Positions 1 to 7,258 of a stretch of DNA of 64,000 nt are shown here, piece after piece. The first letter of the stretch is position 1. Every line of letters starts with the position of its first letter. The translations under genes and the position numbers were made by a program. The notes below the pieces were generated by a model. The model saw only the letters and a program-made list of their open reading frames with translations. It made no database searches and was not told the DNA's origin. Origin of the DNA: an uncultured Spirochaetaceae bacterium (GTDB lineage: Bacteria > Spirochaetota > Spirochaetia > Treponematales > Treponemataceae); the NCBI GenBank assembly GCA_902778325.1, contig CACYWZ010000008.1:1-64000 (forward strand), written 5' to 3'.

Positions 1-80
1 GCGCGTTTTGCCGCGTCCGCGTCCGCAGTGCCGTCGCCCGTGTAGAACTTAATTCGTGGATAACCATAAACATTACTCAT
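1..80 (-). CDS. Unknown protein, N-terminal part only
   Basis: The gene reads out of the window at base 1, so only the first 26 residues are visible. They begin MSNVYGYPRIKFYTGDG. A good ribosome binding site (AAAGGAG) lies 9 bases before the ATG. The ATG overlaps the stop of the preceding small frame (ATGA), so the gene is probably the next member of the RiPP operon. No family is recognisable from this length. Confidence 0.55.
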   Translation of the reverse strand, partial: MSNVYGYPRIKFYTGDGTADADAAKR

Positions 81-220
81 ATAAAAAACTCCTTTGCGCT
101 TTTCGCGCAGCTGTGGTTTATTTGCTTGTGACCATTTCCTTTAGTTTTGCGTTTCGCACCGCACGGAGCGCAGAAAGCCGCCTTGTCGCATTTGCCGAAA
201 TCGACGCGGGGCTTTTGCAA
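77..220 (-). pseudogene. Fragment resembling the C-terminal SPASM tail of the adjacent radical SAM enzyme
   Basis: A 47-codon frame opens with TTG about 10 bases after the hydrolase stop; an AAGG sits 7 bases ahead of it. It contains KCDKAAFCAPCGAKRK, which matches KCDKAAFCAPCMVRN near the C-terminus of the radical SAM protein at 934-2409. A stretch of 26 bases (about 167-192) is identical to the DNA at about 1073-1098, so this is a copied fragment and not chance similarity. It ends in TGA overlapping the next ATG. It could be a recombination relic, or a small translated Cys protein kept for coupling. There is no ATG, so translation is uncertain. Confidence 0.5.
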
Positions 221-229
221 TAAACAGCC

Positions 230-937
230 TTATCTCAAAAGAAACGCCTTCAGCTCTTCTTTCGTTGGGTCGGCTTTTGGGTGAATTGTGCGATAGTGCG
301 TTATCGGAAAGTCCGTGCCGTAGCGGATTCGGTCGGCAAAGCCCTCATTTTGAATACGCGCAATGCTTTCCTTGCTCACCATCGCGGAGTCGCAGACTGT
401 GTTCGGGTAGGTTTTGAGCATATGGAGCGTGTCGAAAAGCGGTCGACAGTGTGCGAGTTGCACAAGGGAAGCTGGGTGCGCCTTTATGAACGGCTCGAAC
501 AGTGTCGGCGGATAATCTTCATCGCAGTGGATTAGAATCATTTTGTCGTGCTTTTCCGCGTACGAAAAGATTTCTTCTGCAAGAGAGCGGATTCTCTCGT
601 CGCCAAAATTCCACTTTTGCGCCCGCGGGTGAATCTTGAAGCCGTCGTATGCGATTTCGCCCATCGTCTGCTCTGTGGAAATGCCGGAAAAACGCACGTC
701 AGGCACGACCCAATAAAGCGCGTGCGCTTTGATTCCGATTTCCGTCGCAGCCGAAAGAGCGTCGCGCACTTCACCGCGAACGCCCTCGTACAAATCCTTT
801 GGGGAACAATAAAGACAGCTTGTGGTGCTGGAAAAATACACCTCGTCCACACCGGAAGCCTTTAGCGCGAAAAAAACGCGGTCTGCAAAGTAATATGCTT
901 TGTCAAACTGCCCGATGTGAACGTGGTAATCTGTCAT
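230..937 (-). CDS. Amidohydrolase-superfamily (PF04909-like) metal-dependent hydrolase in a RiPP cluster
   Basis: A 235-residue protein with the layout of a small TIM-barrel metal hydrolase. It has an N-terminal HxH pair (residues 5 and 7, YHVHIG), a lysine/histidine segment GFKIHPRAQ near 100, LIHCDED near 137, QLAHCR near 162 and a late acidic ligand in YGTDFP near 208. It is short for the family. Its ATG overlaps the stop of the radical SAM gene upstream (ATGA), so the two are translationally coupled. By position it could hydrolyse, trim or cyclise the modified peptide, but the substrate is not visible. The superfamily call is good; the specific activity is unknown. Confidence 0.7.
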   Translation of the reverse strand: MTDYHVHIGQFDKAYYFADRVFFALKASGVDEVYFSSTTSCLYCSPKDLYEGVRGEVRDALSAATEIGIKAHALYWVVPDVRFSGISTEQTMGEIAYDGFKIHPRAQKWNFGDERIRSLAEEIFSYAEKHDKMILIHCDEDYPPTLFEPFIKAHPASLVQLAHCRPLFDTLHMLKTYPNTVCDSAMVSKESIARIQNEGFADRIRYGTDFPITHYRTIHPKADPTKEELKAFLLR

Positions 938-2409
938 TTTGAAACAGCCTTGAGTTTCTCGTTGCGCCAGTCCAAGACAATCTGCTTGTTCTTTGCCGCG
1001 ACCGCGCAGAAATGACGGTTGATTTCAAGCGGGTTGCCCGTCGGAGACTCGTTTGCGTTTCGCACCATACAAGGAGCGCAGAAAGCCGCCTTGTCGCACT
1101 TGCAGCACTCGCCGCCGCCCAAGTCCTTCATCTTCAAGCCGCGAAGCCATTTGATTTTCTCGCTGTTGTCCCAAATCTCCTGAAGTGGCGTTTCGTTCAA
1201 GTTGCCCAAGACCATTTCCTGCCAGCCCGCGCACGGATACACGTTGCCGTTCGCCACCATGCAGCACGACGAAATGCCCACGCCGCACAGTCTGCGTTCT
1301 GGGTTGAACTGATTTTCATTGCAACGCTGGACGAAATCGGGCGCGAGAATAGCCTTTTGATAGTCAACATCGTCAGCCATGATGTCGCTGATGACTTTTC
1401 CAGCCTCTTCCACAGTCAAGCGGTTCGCAAGATTGCTCGTCTCGTGGTTGTACATCGCCATCATGATGTAGTCGGTCTGCGCGCGGATTTTATGCTCGTG
1501 GCACCATCTCAAGACATCGCCGTAATCGTCCTTGTTGCCTTTCATCGTGGGACAGGAAACGTGGAGCGGCAAATCGTTCTCGATAAGGCGCAAAATGTTG
1601 TCGCGCGTCTTGTAGAAGCTGCCCTTGAGCTGCGTGATTGCGTCGTGGTGTTCCGGCACCATCGAATAGAGCGAAGTCTGCACGCTCGACACGTTGCCTT
1701 CCTTCATAATCTCGATGATTTCGTCGTCAAGAAGCGTGAGGTTGGAGAGAATGTTCACATAAAAGTCATATTTCTTTGCCGCGCGGAGATATTCCTTGAA
1801 CTTGGGGTGCGTCATGCACTCGCCGCCAGAAAGCGTGACGGAAAGAACGCCCATTTTGCTGAGCTGTTCAAGCGTACTGTAATACAGTTCATCAGTGATG
1901 TTGTAGAGCTTAAACTTGTGCGGAATGTAGCAGTGGACGCACCGCTCGTTGCATTTCGATGTCAGCTCAATCTGGAAGCTCGTCAAATGCGGCTTTCCAG
2001 CAAAGTGCTTTTCAAGAAATTCTTGCGTTGAAGAATCTGCTCTCTGGATTGTGGGCGTAAAGTCCTCGCGGATTGTCTTTGGCTGCACGGCATTGTATGT
2101 GAAGCCGATGTCAGCCTTGTTCAGCTCTTCCTCTGTTTCGCCCTTGACCACAAAGCCGTCAGTCACGAGCGTGTCATAAAACTCCGCCGCATCTTTTTTG
2201 ATTGTGTCGCGCGGAACGTTGTCGTCTGAGAACGCGGGCGCGATTTTGTCCACAAGCTCGTCGAGCGTCTGCGGTTTTCGGCTCAACGCGCACAAGAAGA
2301 CCGTGCCGCTTTCGTTCGTGCAGCGGTCGTTGAAAATCCCCGTCGATGTGATGTAGCCCACTCCGTCGTAGTTGCGGATATAAGTATCTTTTTTCTGTCT
2401 GTAAAGCAT
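934..2409 (-). CDS. Radical SAM/SPASM peptide-modifying enzyme with PqqD-like N-terminus
   Basis: The 491-residue protein starts at the ATG at 2409, chosen because CAGGAG lies 8 bases ahead and the previous gene stops one base before. Residues about 5-95 look like a PqqD/RRE domain, which in RiPP systems binds the leader peptide. The radical SAM motif is CNERCVHC at about 153-160 and is followed by a TLSGGE segment. The C-terminal SPASM region has many cysteines, including YPCAGW, GGECCKCDKAAFCAPC and a late HFC. Family knowledge: such enzymes install thioether, C-C or related crosslinks in ribosomal peptides. It is probably one of the two enzymes acting on the peptide encoded at 3863-3985. 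Confidence 0.85.
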   Translation of the reverse strand: MLYRQKKDTYIRNYDGVGYITSTGIFNDRCTNESGTVFLCALSRKPQTLDELVDKIAPAFSDDNVPRDTIKKDAAEFYDTLVTDGFVVKGETEEELNKADIGFTYNAVQPKTIREDFTPTIQRADSSTQEFLEKHFAGKPHLTSFQIELTSKCNERCVHCYIPHKFKLYNITDELYYSTLEQLSKMGVLSVTLSGGECMTHPKFKEYLRAAKKYDFYVNILSNLTLLDDEIIEIMKEGNVSSVQTSLYSMVPEHHDAITQLKGSFYKTRDNILRLIENDLPLHVSCPTMKGNKDDYGDVLRWCHEHKIRAQTDYIMMAMYNHETSNLANRLTVEEAGKVISDIMADDVDYQKAILAPDFVQRCNENQFNPERRLCGVGISSCCMVANGNVYPCAGWQEMVLGNLNETPLQEIWDNSEKIKWLRGLKMKDLGGGECCKCDKAAFCAPCMVRNANESPTGNPLEINRHFCAVAAKNKQIVLDWRNEKLKAVSK

Positions 2410-2410
2410 T

Positions 2411-3466
2411 CTAGCTCTCCTGATGTAGTATTTCATCTCTTGCTTTTGCAAGTTTTTTTCTTAATTCAACAAATCTACAAAACTCAGCGTCCACTTTTCC
2501 CAACTCGCCATTATTTGCGGTTATGTGCGGGCTAAAACAGAATTCACAAAAATCTGCACAAGTACACTCACTGCATTCCTTTATGTCGGTTGCGTGAATT
2601 TTTCTGAGTTCATTCAAAAGCGGATGATTTTCAAACACATCGGCTATTTTGTCTGTAGAGATGTTTCCCAAAGGCTCGTACCAGCCGATTGCGGGGTAGA
2701 TTGTGCCGTCGCCCGAAACGCAAAGCGAGTGAGCCGCCCCACCGTAAAACTCAATTTCGTTCAAGTCGCGCTTGCCGTGTCCGTTTCCCCACACATACGA
2801 AAGCCGAGCGTTGTCTTTCATTGTTTCTTCAAAGAACTCCTGTAGTTCACTCCACGAAAGACGGTGCTCAAGATTCTTCCCCGAATAATCAGAATCGCCA
2901 AAAATGAAAATATCTGCGCAACTGCTGATTCCGTTATCGTCGCACCAGCGCATGACATCAAGCACGGCGGTCTTGTTCTCTTTCATCACGGGGCAGCTTA
3001 CGAAAAGCGGAATGTCTCGCTCTCTCATAAGTTGAATTGCGTTCTTTGTGCCAGCGCACGAGCCGCGAACGCCCGTAATGCCGTCGTGTACCGCCTCGTC
3101 AAGCGCATAGAGCGAGAATTGCACTTCCTTTAAGTTTTTTATCGTTGCAAGAAAATCTGCGTCGCTTTCTTTCATAAGAGAACCGTTCGAGAAAAACGAA
3201 ATGCGAAAGCCTAAGTTGTCCGCAACAGAGACAATTTCTTTCCATTCGGGATTCAAAAGCGACTCGCCACCCGTAATTACAACTGTTGCCGCTCCGAGTG
3301 CCTTTGCCTGCTCCAGAACGCTCCGCGCTTGTGCTGCCGAGAGAAAGCCGCGCTTTGTTCCCTCGCACACGCGGTAGCAGTGAACGCACCGCTCGTTGCA
3401 GGGGTTGGAGATTTCAAGTTCAATGTGGGGCATTGAAGCAATATGGGTATTATTTTTCAGGGACAT
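2411..3466 (-). CDS. Second radical SAM/SPASM enzyme of the RiPP cluster
   Basis: The 351-residue protein has CNERCVHC at 23-30, a VVITGGE segment and a SPASM-type C-terminus (CSECTCADFCEFC and a final FC). It has no PqqD-like N-terminal domain, so it may rely on the RRE of its partner at 934-2409. The two proteins share the sequence CNERCVHCY and overall layout, which suggests an old duplication. In the first SPASM position the partner has YPCAGW while this protein has YPAIGW, so one auxiliary-cluster cysteine is absent. The start codon follows the upstream stop directly (TAA-ATG), and the stop is one base before the next ATG. Confidence 0.82.
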   Translation of the reverse strand: MSLKNNTHIASMPHIELEISNPCNERCVHCYRVCEGTKRGFLSAAQARSVLEQAKALGAATVVITGGESLLNPEWKEIVSVADNLGFRISFFSNGSLMKESDADFLATIKNLKEVQFSLYALDEAVHDGITGVRGSCAGTKNAIQLMRERDIPLFVSCPVMKENKTAVLDVMRWCDDNGISSCADIFIFGDSDYSGKNLEHRLSWSELQEFFEETMKDNARLSYVWGNGHGKRDLNEIEFYGGAAHSLCVSGDGTIYPAIGWYEPLGNISTDKIADVFENHPLLNELRKIHATDIKECSECTCADFCEFCFSPHITANNGELGKVDAEFCRFVELRKKLAKARDEILHQES

Positions 3467-3745
3467 TTAGTTCAGCCCGTTTTTCTTTTTGCACTCGTTT
3501 ATAAAACGGTCAACAAATCCTTGCTCAATATCGCCTATCAGAAATTTCAATGCATACTGAACAGAATCGTCAAGTGTATCATCAAACTGTTCTCTAATTC
3601 TTAAATTTTCTGGAATACTCACAGTCCAAACAGGTTTATTCTCATACATAACAGAAAGTCGTATTGGATATATACCAGTAACAGTAATATCATATACATA
3701 CTCCTTTCCTTTTATGTCTTTCTTCAAAATTTCTTGCAAATTCAT
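3467..3745 (-). CDS. Small unknown protein between RiPP precursor and modifying enzymes
   Basis: A 92-residue protein with AGGA 8 bases before the ATG. I do not recognise the family. It looks like a compact mixed alpha/beta domain: an N-terminal helix (MNLQEILKKDIKGKEY), several beta-like stretches, then an acidic-to-basic helical tail ending ECKKKNGLN. It has one cysteine and no membrane segment. It sits between precursor and enzymes and abuts the second radical SAM gene without a gap. A role as accessory or peptide-binding partner is therefore possible, but that is inference from position only. Confidence 0.65.
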   Translation of the reverse strand: MNLQEILKKDIKGKEYVYDITVTGIYPIRLSVMYENKPVWTVSIPENLRIREQFDDTLDDSVQYALKFLIGDIEQGFVDRFINECKKKNGLN

Positions 3746-3821
3746 TTCACCATCCTATTCATAGAAAAAGATACTATCGCAATCGCATAGAACAAATTAT
3801 GATGTCAGCCCACCTTGTTTT

Positions 3822-3847
3822 ACATGGCGGGGCTTTGCCTACCATGT
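3822..3847 (-). other. RNA hairpin between precursor gene and downstream enzyme genes
   Basis: On the minus strand ACATGG pairs with CCATGT, with an inner GGC/GCC pair. It lies 16 bases after the precursor stop. No U-tract follows, so it is not a simple terminator. Such hairpins often protect the 3' end of a highly expressed precursor mRNA or reduce read-through into enzyme genes. Confidence 0.45.
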
Positions 3848-3862
3848 TTGCGAAAGCACTAA

Positions 3863-3985
3863 CTACTCAGTGCGTTCGCAGCCTTTGCACAAGTCTCTGT
3901 TGTCAGTGTCATTAGACGGGCATCCCGCCGCATAAGAGCCAGAAGCATTGTTCTGTGCTACAACCTGTGGTTTTGTGTAAGCCAT
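3863..3985 (-). CDS. Putative RiPP precursor peptide, 40 residues, three cysteines
   Basis: The start at 3985 is chosen because GGAG lies 8 bases before it; a longer frame from 4048 lacks a site. The N-terminal half (MAYTKPQVVAQNNASG) is polar and leader-like. It is followed by SYAAGCP and a Cys-containing C-terminal half with C22, C33 and C36 (spacing C-x10-C-x2-C), rich in Asp/Asn, ending CERTE. It is the first gene of the operon and precedes two radical SAM/SPASM enzymes, the standard layout for radical-SAM-modified peptides such as ranthipeptides and sactipeptides. It does not match a RiPP class I can name. Precursor role is strongly suggested by context, not proven. Confidence 0.75.
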   Translation of the reverse strand: MAYTKPQVVAQNNASGSYAAGCPSNDTDNRDLCKGCERTE

Positions 3986-4030
3986 TTTGTTTTCTCCATT
4001 GTACTTCTTTGGATTTTCACCAAAGTAAGT

Positions 4031-4059
4031 AAGATATATCCCGCTCAACGAACGGTAAA
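4031..4059 (-). promoter_or_regulatory. Promoter of the RiPP operon
   Basis: Minus strand: -35 TTTACC (4059-4054), 17-base spacer, -10 TATCTT (4036-4031). The predicted start is near 4024, giving a leader of about 40 bases before the precursor ATG at 3985. The groEL promoter has the same -10 sequence. Confidence 0.5.
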
Positions 4060-4112
4060 ATATCGGAAAGTTTTTGCTTTCCGTTATTTCCTAAAACTTT
4101 GCGTTTAAACGC

Positions 4113-4160
4113 AAAAAGACCGCACACGCAACGAGTTTACCCCGTGCGTATACGGTCTTT
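4113..4160 (-). terminator. Intrinsic terminator of a short transcript
   Basis: Arms at 4145-4160 and 4115-4130 form a 16-pair stem in the minus-strand RNA. Two C-A mismatches on the plus strand become G-U pairs on the minus strand. Five U follow. It separates the RiPP promoter from upstream transcription. Confidence 0.7.
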
Positions 4161-4304
4161 GTCTATGAAAATATGTTACTTCAGAAAAAGTCTTTAAAAG
4201 ACAATTAGCGCGAACAGAACAGAACAGAACAGAACAGAACAGAACAGAACAGAACAGAACAGAACCATTCTATTTTGCGCTTTATTAAAACACTTTATAA
4301 ACAT
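4115..4304 (-). ncRNA. Candidate short transcript with pentanucleotide repeat (sRNA or phase-variable micro-ORF)
   Basis: A promoter at 4339-4311 and a terminator at 4160-4113 on the same strand frame about 190 bases that contain no ordinary gene. In the middle is an 11-copy TTCTG-type repeat. Starting at an ATG at 4268 the repeat reads as M followed by VLFCS repeats and ends ALIVF (24 residues, stop at 4194-4196), a fully hydrophobic peptide. There is no clear ribosome binding site. It may be a small RNA, a membrane-active micropeptide whose frame depends on repeat number, or neither. Confidence 0.35.
4212..4265. repeat. Pentanucleotide tandem repeat (GAACA), 10.8 copies
   Basis: The unit GAACA runs without error for 54 bases. 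Perfect short repeats of this length change copy number easily by slippage. It lies between a promoter and a terminator of the minus strand, upstream of the RiPP operon. Confidence 0.97.
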
Positions 4305-4310
4305 AACTAT

Positions 4311-4339
4311 ATATTACACCCATCATTGTTTTTTATCAA
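4311..4339 (-). promoter_or_regulatory. Promoter upstream of the pentanucleotide repeat
   Basis: Minus strand: -35 TTGATA (4339-4334), 17-base spacer, -10 TAATAT (4316-4311). Predicted start near 4304. It drives transcription through the repeat toward the terminator at 4113-4160. Confidence 0.55.
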
Positions 4340-4559
4340 GTATTTTCTATTGTTTTTTCCCTTGTGAGAACATCATACATATTTGTTCCTCCTATTACGT
4401 TTGACAAGGTGCTTCTTGCTAATTTTGTCTATTGATATTAATTATGTATAAATATTTTGCTAGTTGACAGTTTTTGAAAAAAATTGATTCATACATATTT
4501 GACTTTCCATCTGCCAAGCTGTCGTGTTGTTTCGGAATTGCAGTCTGAAATGCTAGGCA

Positions 4560-4606
4560 TAAAAAAAGCTTCAACTCCAGTGAACCAAAACCACTAAAAT
4601 TGAAGC
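4560..4606 (-). terminator. Terminator of cheB
   Basis: Minus-strand RNA: GCUUCAA...UUGAAGC closes a continuous stem of about 15 pairs (several G-U), and seven U follow at 4561-4567. It lies 9 bases after the cheB stop. Confidence 0.85.
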
Positions 4607-4614
4607 AATCAATA

Positions 4615-5907
4615 TTACGCGTGCTCAATTGCCATTTTGTTTATATTTTTCGCCATTTCCTTCAGCCCGACCTGACGCTGAACACCGCCAAGTTCCCAAG
4701 CGACTTTTGGCATGCCATAAACGACGCTTGAGCTTTCATCTTGTCCAAGAGTCCACGCACCCTGCTTTCGCATTTCGGTAATTTCAGCCGCACCATCGCG
4801 TCCCATTCCTGTCATAATAACGCCAAGCGCTCTGTTCTGAAACTCTTTCGCGACAGACTCAAAAAGCACGTCCGCACTCGGTCTGTGCCCATTTCGCTGC
4901 TCCGCTTGCGACAAGCGCACAACATAGTTAAAGCCTTTCTTTTCAACAAAGATATGATAGTTACCAGGAGCAATGTAGATATTTCCAGCCTTCAGCTCCT
5001 GTCCGTCGCTTGCCTCCTGAACCTGCAAAGGACAAATGCGGTTCAAGGAATTAGCAAACTCTGTTGTGAAACCTGCCGGCATGTGCTGAACAACAAGAAT
5101 CGGCTGTCTGATTTTTGGGTCAAGGTCTTTGAATACTTCTCGAAGAGCATTTGGTCCTCCTGTTGAAATACCAATCGCAATAATTTCGATTCTTCCGCCC
5201 TGTCGAAGCGGTGTAATAACAGCAGGGTCTTTTTTTGCAGGCGGTGTCCAAGTGAACGAAGGCTTTTTAGTATCAAGAACAGGTCGAGCAGCATTAGAAA
5301 TAGACGAAATCGAAGTGCGCTCGCTTAAAGTTGAAGAAGGTGTTGTTGAACGGGATGAGTCAAAAAGCGGGCGGGAAGTTATATCCTTGTCTTTGAAAAA
5401 ATCTCCGCCTTTCTTTTCTGCAACAAGATGTTCCGCTTTTCGCATCTTTGCTTGCTGATAGAAAAACTCTGGCGGATAAACTTCTCTTCCGTGTCGGCGA
5501 GCATACTGACAGCCATAAGAAGAAATAAGTTCTGTCAATCTGTCTGCAACTGAAGACAAATCGGCTGATGTTGAACCGTTTGGCTTCGTGATAAAGTCGG
5601 CCGCTCCAAGTTCAAGAGCCTGCATAGTAACAGCAGCGCCTTCTGTCGCAACAGAAGAAAGAATAATGACAGGGAAATCCCACTTGTTTTCCTTTCGCTT
5701 CTTCAAGAACTCAATGCCGTTCATAACAGGCATTTCAATATCAAGAACCATTACATCAGGATTCAAGAGAGGAACTTTTTCAACAGCGAACTGACCGTTC
5801 ATCGCCTTTCCGACAACTTTCATTCCTTCAGTGCCGTCTATAATGCGCCCTATCAAGTTACGCATCAAAGCAGAGTCATCGCAAATAAGAACTGATATAT
5901 CCTCCAT
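4615..5907 (-). CDS. cheB: Chemotaxis response regulator protein-glutamate methylesterase CheB
   Basis: CheB removes methyl groups (and deamidates glutamines) from chemoreceptors during adaptation. The 430-residue protein has an N-terminal receiver domain with D10, D11 and phospho-acceptor D56 (VLDIEMPVMNG). A linker rich in Ser and Pro follows, then the methylesterase domain with the catalytic Ser in GISTGGPNAL, His in VQHMPAGFT and Asp in MTGMGRDGA. The start at 5907 is preferred over a TTG at 5925 because GGAGG lies at the right distance before 5907. It follows cheR by 181 bases on the same strand, so the two form an adaptation pair, probably acting on receptors such as that at 21375-23471. 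Confidence 0.95.
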   Translation of the reverse strand: MEDISVLICDDSALMRNLIGRIIDGTEGMKVVGKAMNGQFAVEKVPLLNPDVMVLDIEMPVMNGIEFLKKRKENKWDFPVIILSSVATEGAAVTMQALELGAADFITKPNGSTSADLSSVADRLTELISSYGCQYARRHGREVYPPEFFYQQAKMRKAEHLVAEKKGGDFFKDKDITSRPLFDSSRSTTPSSTLSERTSISSISNAARPVLDTKKPSFTWTPPAKKDPAVITPLRQGGRIEIIAIGISTGGPNALREVFKDLDPKIRQPILVVQHMPAGFTTEFANSLNRICPLQVQEASDGQELKAGNIYIAPGNYHIFVEKKGFNYVVRLSQAEQRNGHRPSADVLFESVAKEFQNRALGVIMTGMGRDGAAEITEMRKQGAWTLGQDESSSVVYGMPKVAWELGGVQRQVGLKEMAKNINKMAIEHA

Positions 5908-6088
5908 AAAATCATAACCCTCCAAAATTGTAAAATGCTAAAAGTATTTTCAAATAAAAAAACGCTATGCCTTTTTGCTGACAAACAAAGCAAAACCTAT
6001 CATCTCGAAAGGTGCTTTTGAAGATGCTACAATAAAAAAGCAGCATCTTATCAGCAACGTTTTACATAGCGCAAAATTGCAAAAATTA

Positions 6089-6904
6089 TCAAACCTGTTT
6101 TTGATACAAGCAAGCCCATTGAGTTTTCAAGAACTCGAACTTAGTATTCATTCCGAAAAGTGATTCAGAATGACCAATAAACAGATAAGAATGATCTCCC
6201 ATTGAGTCCCAGAATCTGTTTACTGTAGCAAGCTGCGCTGGCTCATCAAAATAAATAAGAACATTGCGGCAGAAAATAATATCAAGATTACGAGAGCCTG
6301 AATCGTTTCGAAGGTTGTGGTAGTCAAACTTTATCATTGACATCAAATCCCTGTTCACTTGATAGCCTGCAGCCGTTTTAGTGAAAAATCGTGCAAGATA
6401 GTTCTCAGGGATTCCTGCAATACGGCTCGAAGGATAAAACCCCTGTTTTCCAACCATAAGCGATTTCAGCGATATATCAGACGCCATTATCTGGAACGTG
6501 AACGGAGCAGGAAGAATATCCTTCAAAATCATTGCGATTGTGTAAGGCTCTTCACCTGTCGAACAACCAGCACTCCAAACACGGACAGTGCGGTCGCCTG
6601 TCTTTTTCTTTTCTTCAAGAATGTGGGGAATGACATAATTAATCAAAGCATCAAAATGCGGTTGATTGCGGAAAAAGCGTGTCAGATTTGTCGTAACAGA
6701 ATCCAACATAACTTTCATTTCTTCCTTGTCAGAGATAATGAGCTGATAATAGAGTTCTATATCGCTCATACCCTTTTCGCGAAGGCGCTCTTTTAATCGG
6801 CTGTCAAGGATTGACCTATTTGTTGCAGAAAATGTAATTCCGCTTTCGTCATAGATGATTTTACGGAATTTGTCGAATTCCGCATCTGTTAATAAATCTG
6901 CCAT
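6089..6904 (-). CDS. cheR: Chemotaxis protein methyltransferase CheR
   Basis: CheR methylates glutamates of chemoreceptors using S-adenosylmethionine, opposing CheB. The 271-residue protein has an N-terminal helical CheR domain and a SAM-binding fold with WSAGCSTGEEPYTIAM and later IIFCRNVLIYF. The start at 6904 (MADLLTDAEFDK) fits the family. It has no Shine-Dalgarno; a well-formed promoter ends 7 bases before the ATG, so the mRNA may start at the initiation codon itself. An upstream in-frame ATG would fall inside the promoter and is rejected. Confidence 0.93.
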   Translation of the reverse strand: MADLLTDAEFDKFRKIIYDESGITFSATNRSILDSRLKERLREKGMSDIELYYQLIISDKEEMKVMLDSVTTNLTRFFRNQPHFDALINYVIPHILEEKKKTGDRTVRVWSAGCSTGEEPYTIAMILKDILPAPFTFQIMASDISLKSLMVGKQGFYPSSRIAGIPENYLARFFTKTAAGYQVNRDLMSMIKFDYHNLRNDSGSRNLDIIFCRNVLIYFDEPAQLATVNRFWDSMGDHSYLFIGHSESLFGMNTKFEFLKTQWACLYQKQV

Positions 6905-6911
6905 ACAATAA

Positions 6912-6940
6912 ATTATATACTCTGATTTTGAAATTGTAAA
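6912..6940 (-). promoter_or_regulatory. Promoter of cheR (leaderless arrangement)
   Basis: Minus strand: -35 TTTACA (6940-6935), 17-base spacer, -10 TATAAT (6917-6912). Seven bases separate the -10 box from the ATG at 6904, which places the predicted start on the A of the ATG. Confidence 0.65.
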
Positions 6941-7062
6941 CGATAGCAAAAAGAATTTGCATTTTTTTCGAGCGAATGGCTTTTTTGTTCATATTGCAAG
7001 AATATATCGTCGTTTTTCAAAAATAATACAATTACACATTTCTTTTGCAATTTGGAGGTATT

Positions 7063-7242
7063 TTGGAAAAGGAATTTGCTTCAATACCTTTAGAAGCCTC
7101 TTTCAATACACTTAGAAGACACTTCACTACCCCTAGAATATTGTTCTCTTTATTTGAAGCAGAATCAAAAACTTTCAAAAATGACATTCAGGGCTTGAAA
7201 ACAGGTCTAATCGTTTCTTATTTTATTTCCTTTTTGCATTGA
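7063..7242 (+). CDS. Possible 59-residue small protein upstream of pyrG
   Basis: GGAGG lies four bases before a TTG that opens 59 codons ending 16 bases before the pyrG GTG. The product would have an amphipathic middle (TLRRHFTTPRILFSLFEAES) and a hydrophobic tail ending LIVSYFISFLH. No family is recognised. The rest of the gap between cheR and pyrG (6941-7258) is AT-rich, with short imperfect repeats of TTAGAAG. The reading frame could be accidental. Confidence 0.3.
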   Translation: MEKEFASIPLEASFNTLRRHFTTPRILFSLFEAESKTFKNDIQGLKTGLIVSYFISFLH

Positions 7243-7258
7243 CTAAAGGCGTTAGTTT

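Noticed and set aside
1012..2031. A 339-codon frame on the plus strand, opposite the radical SAM gene
   Set aside because: It lies entirely antisense to a gene with clear catalytic motifs, and its product is His/Val/Arg-rich without any domain.
4419..4628. A 69-codon frame overlapping the end of cheB
   Set aside because: It runs through the cheB terminator hairpin, has no ribosome binding site and no domain.
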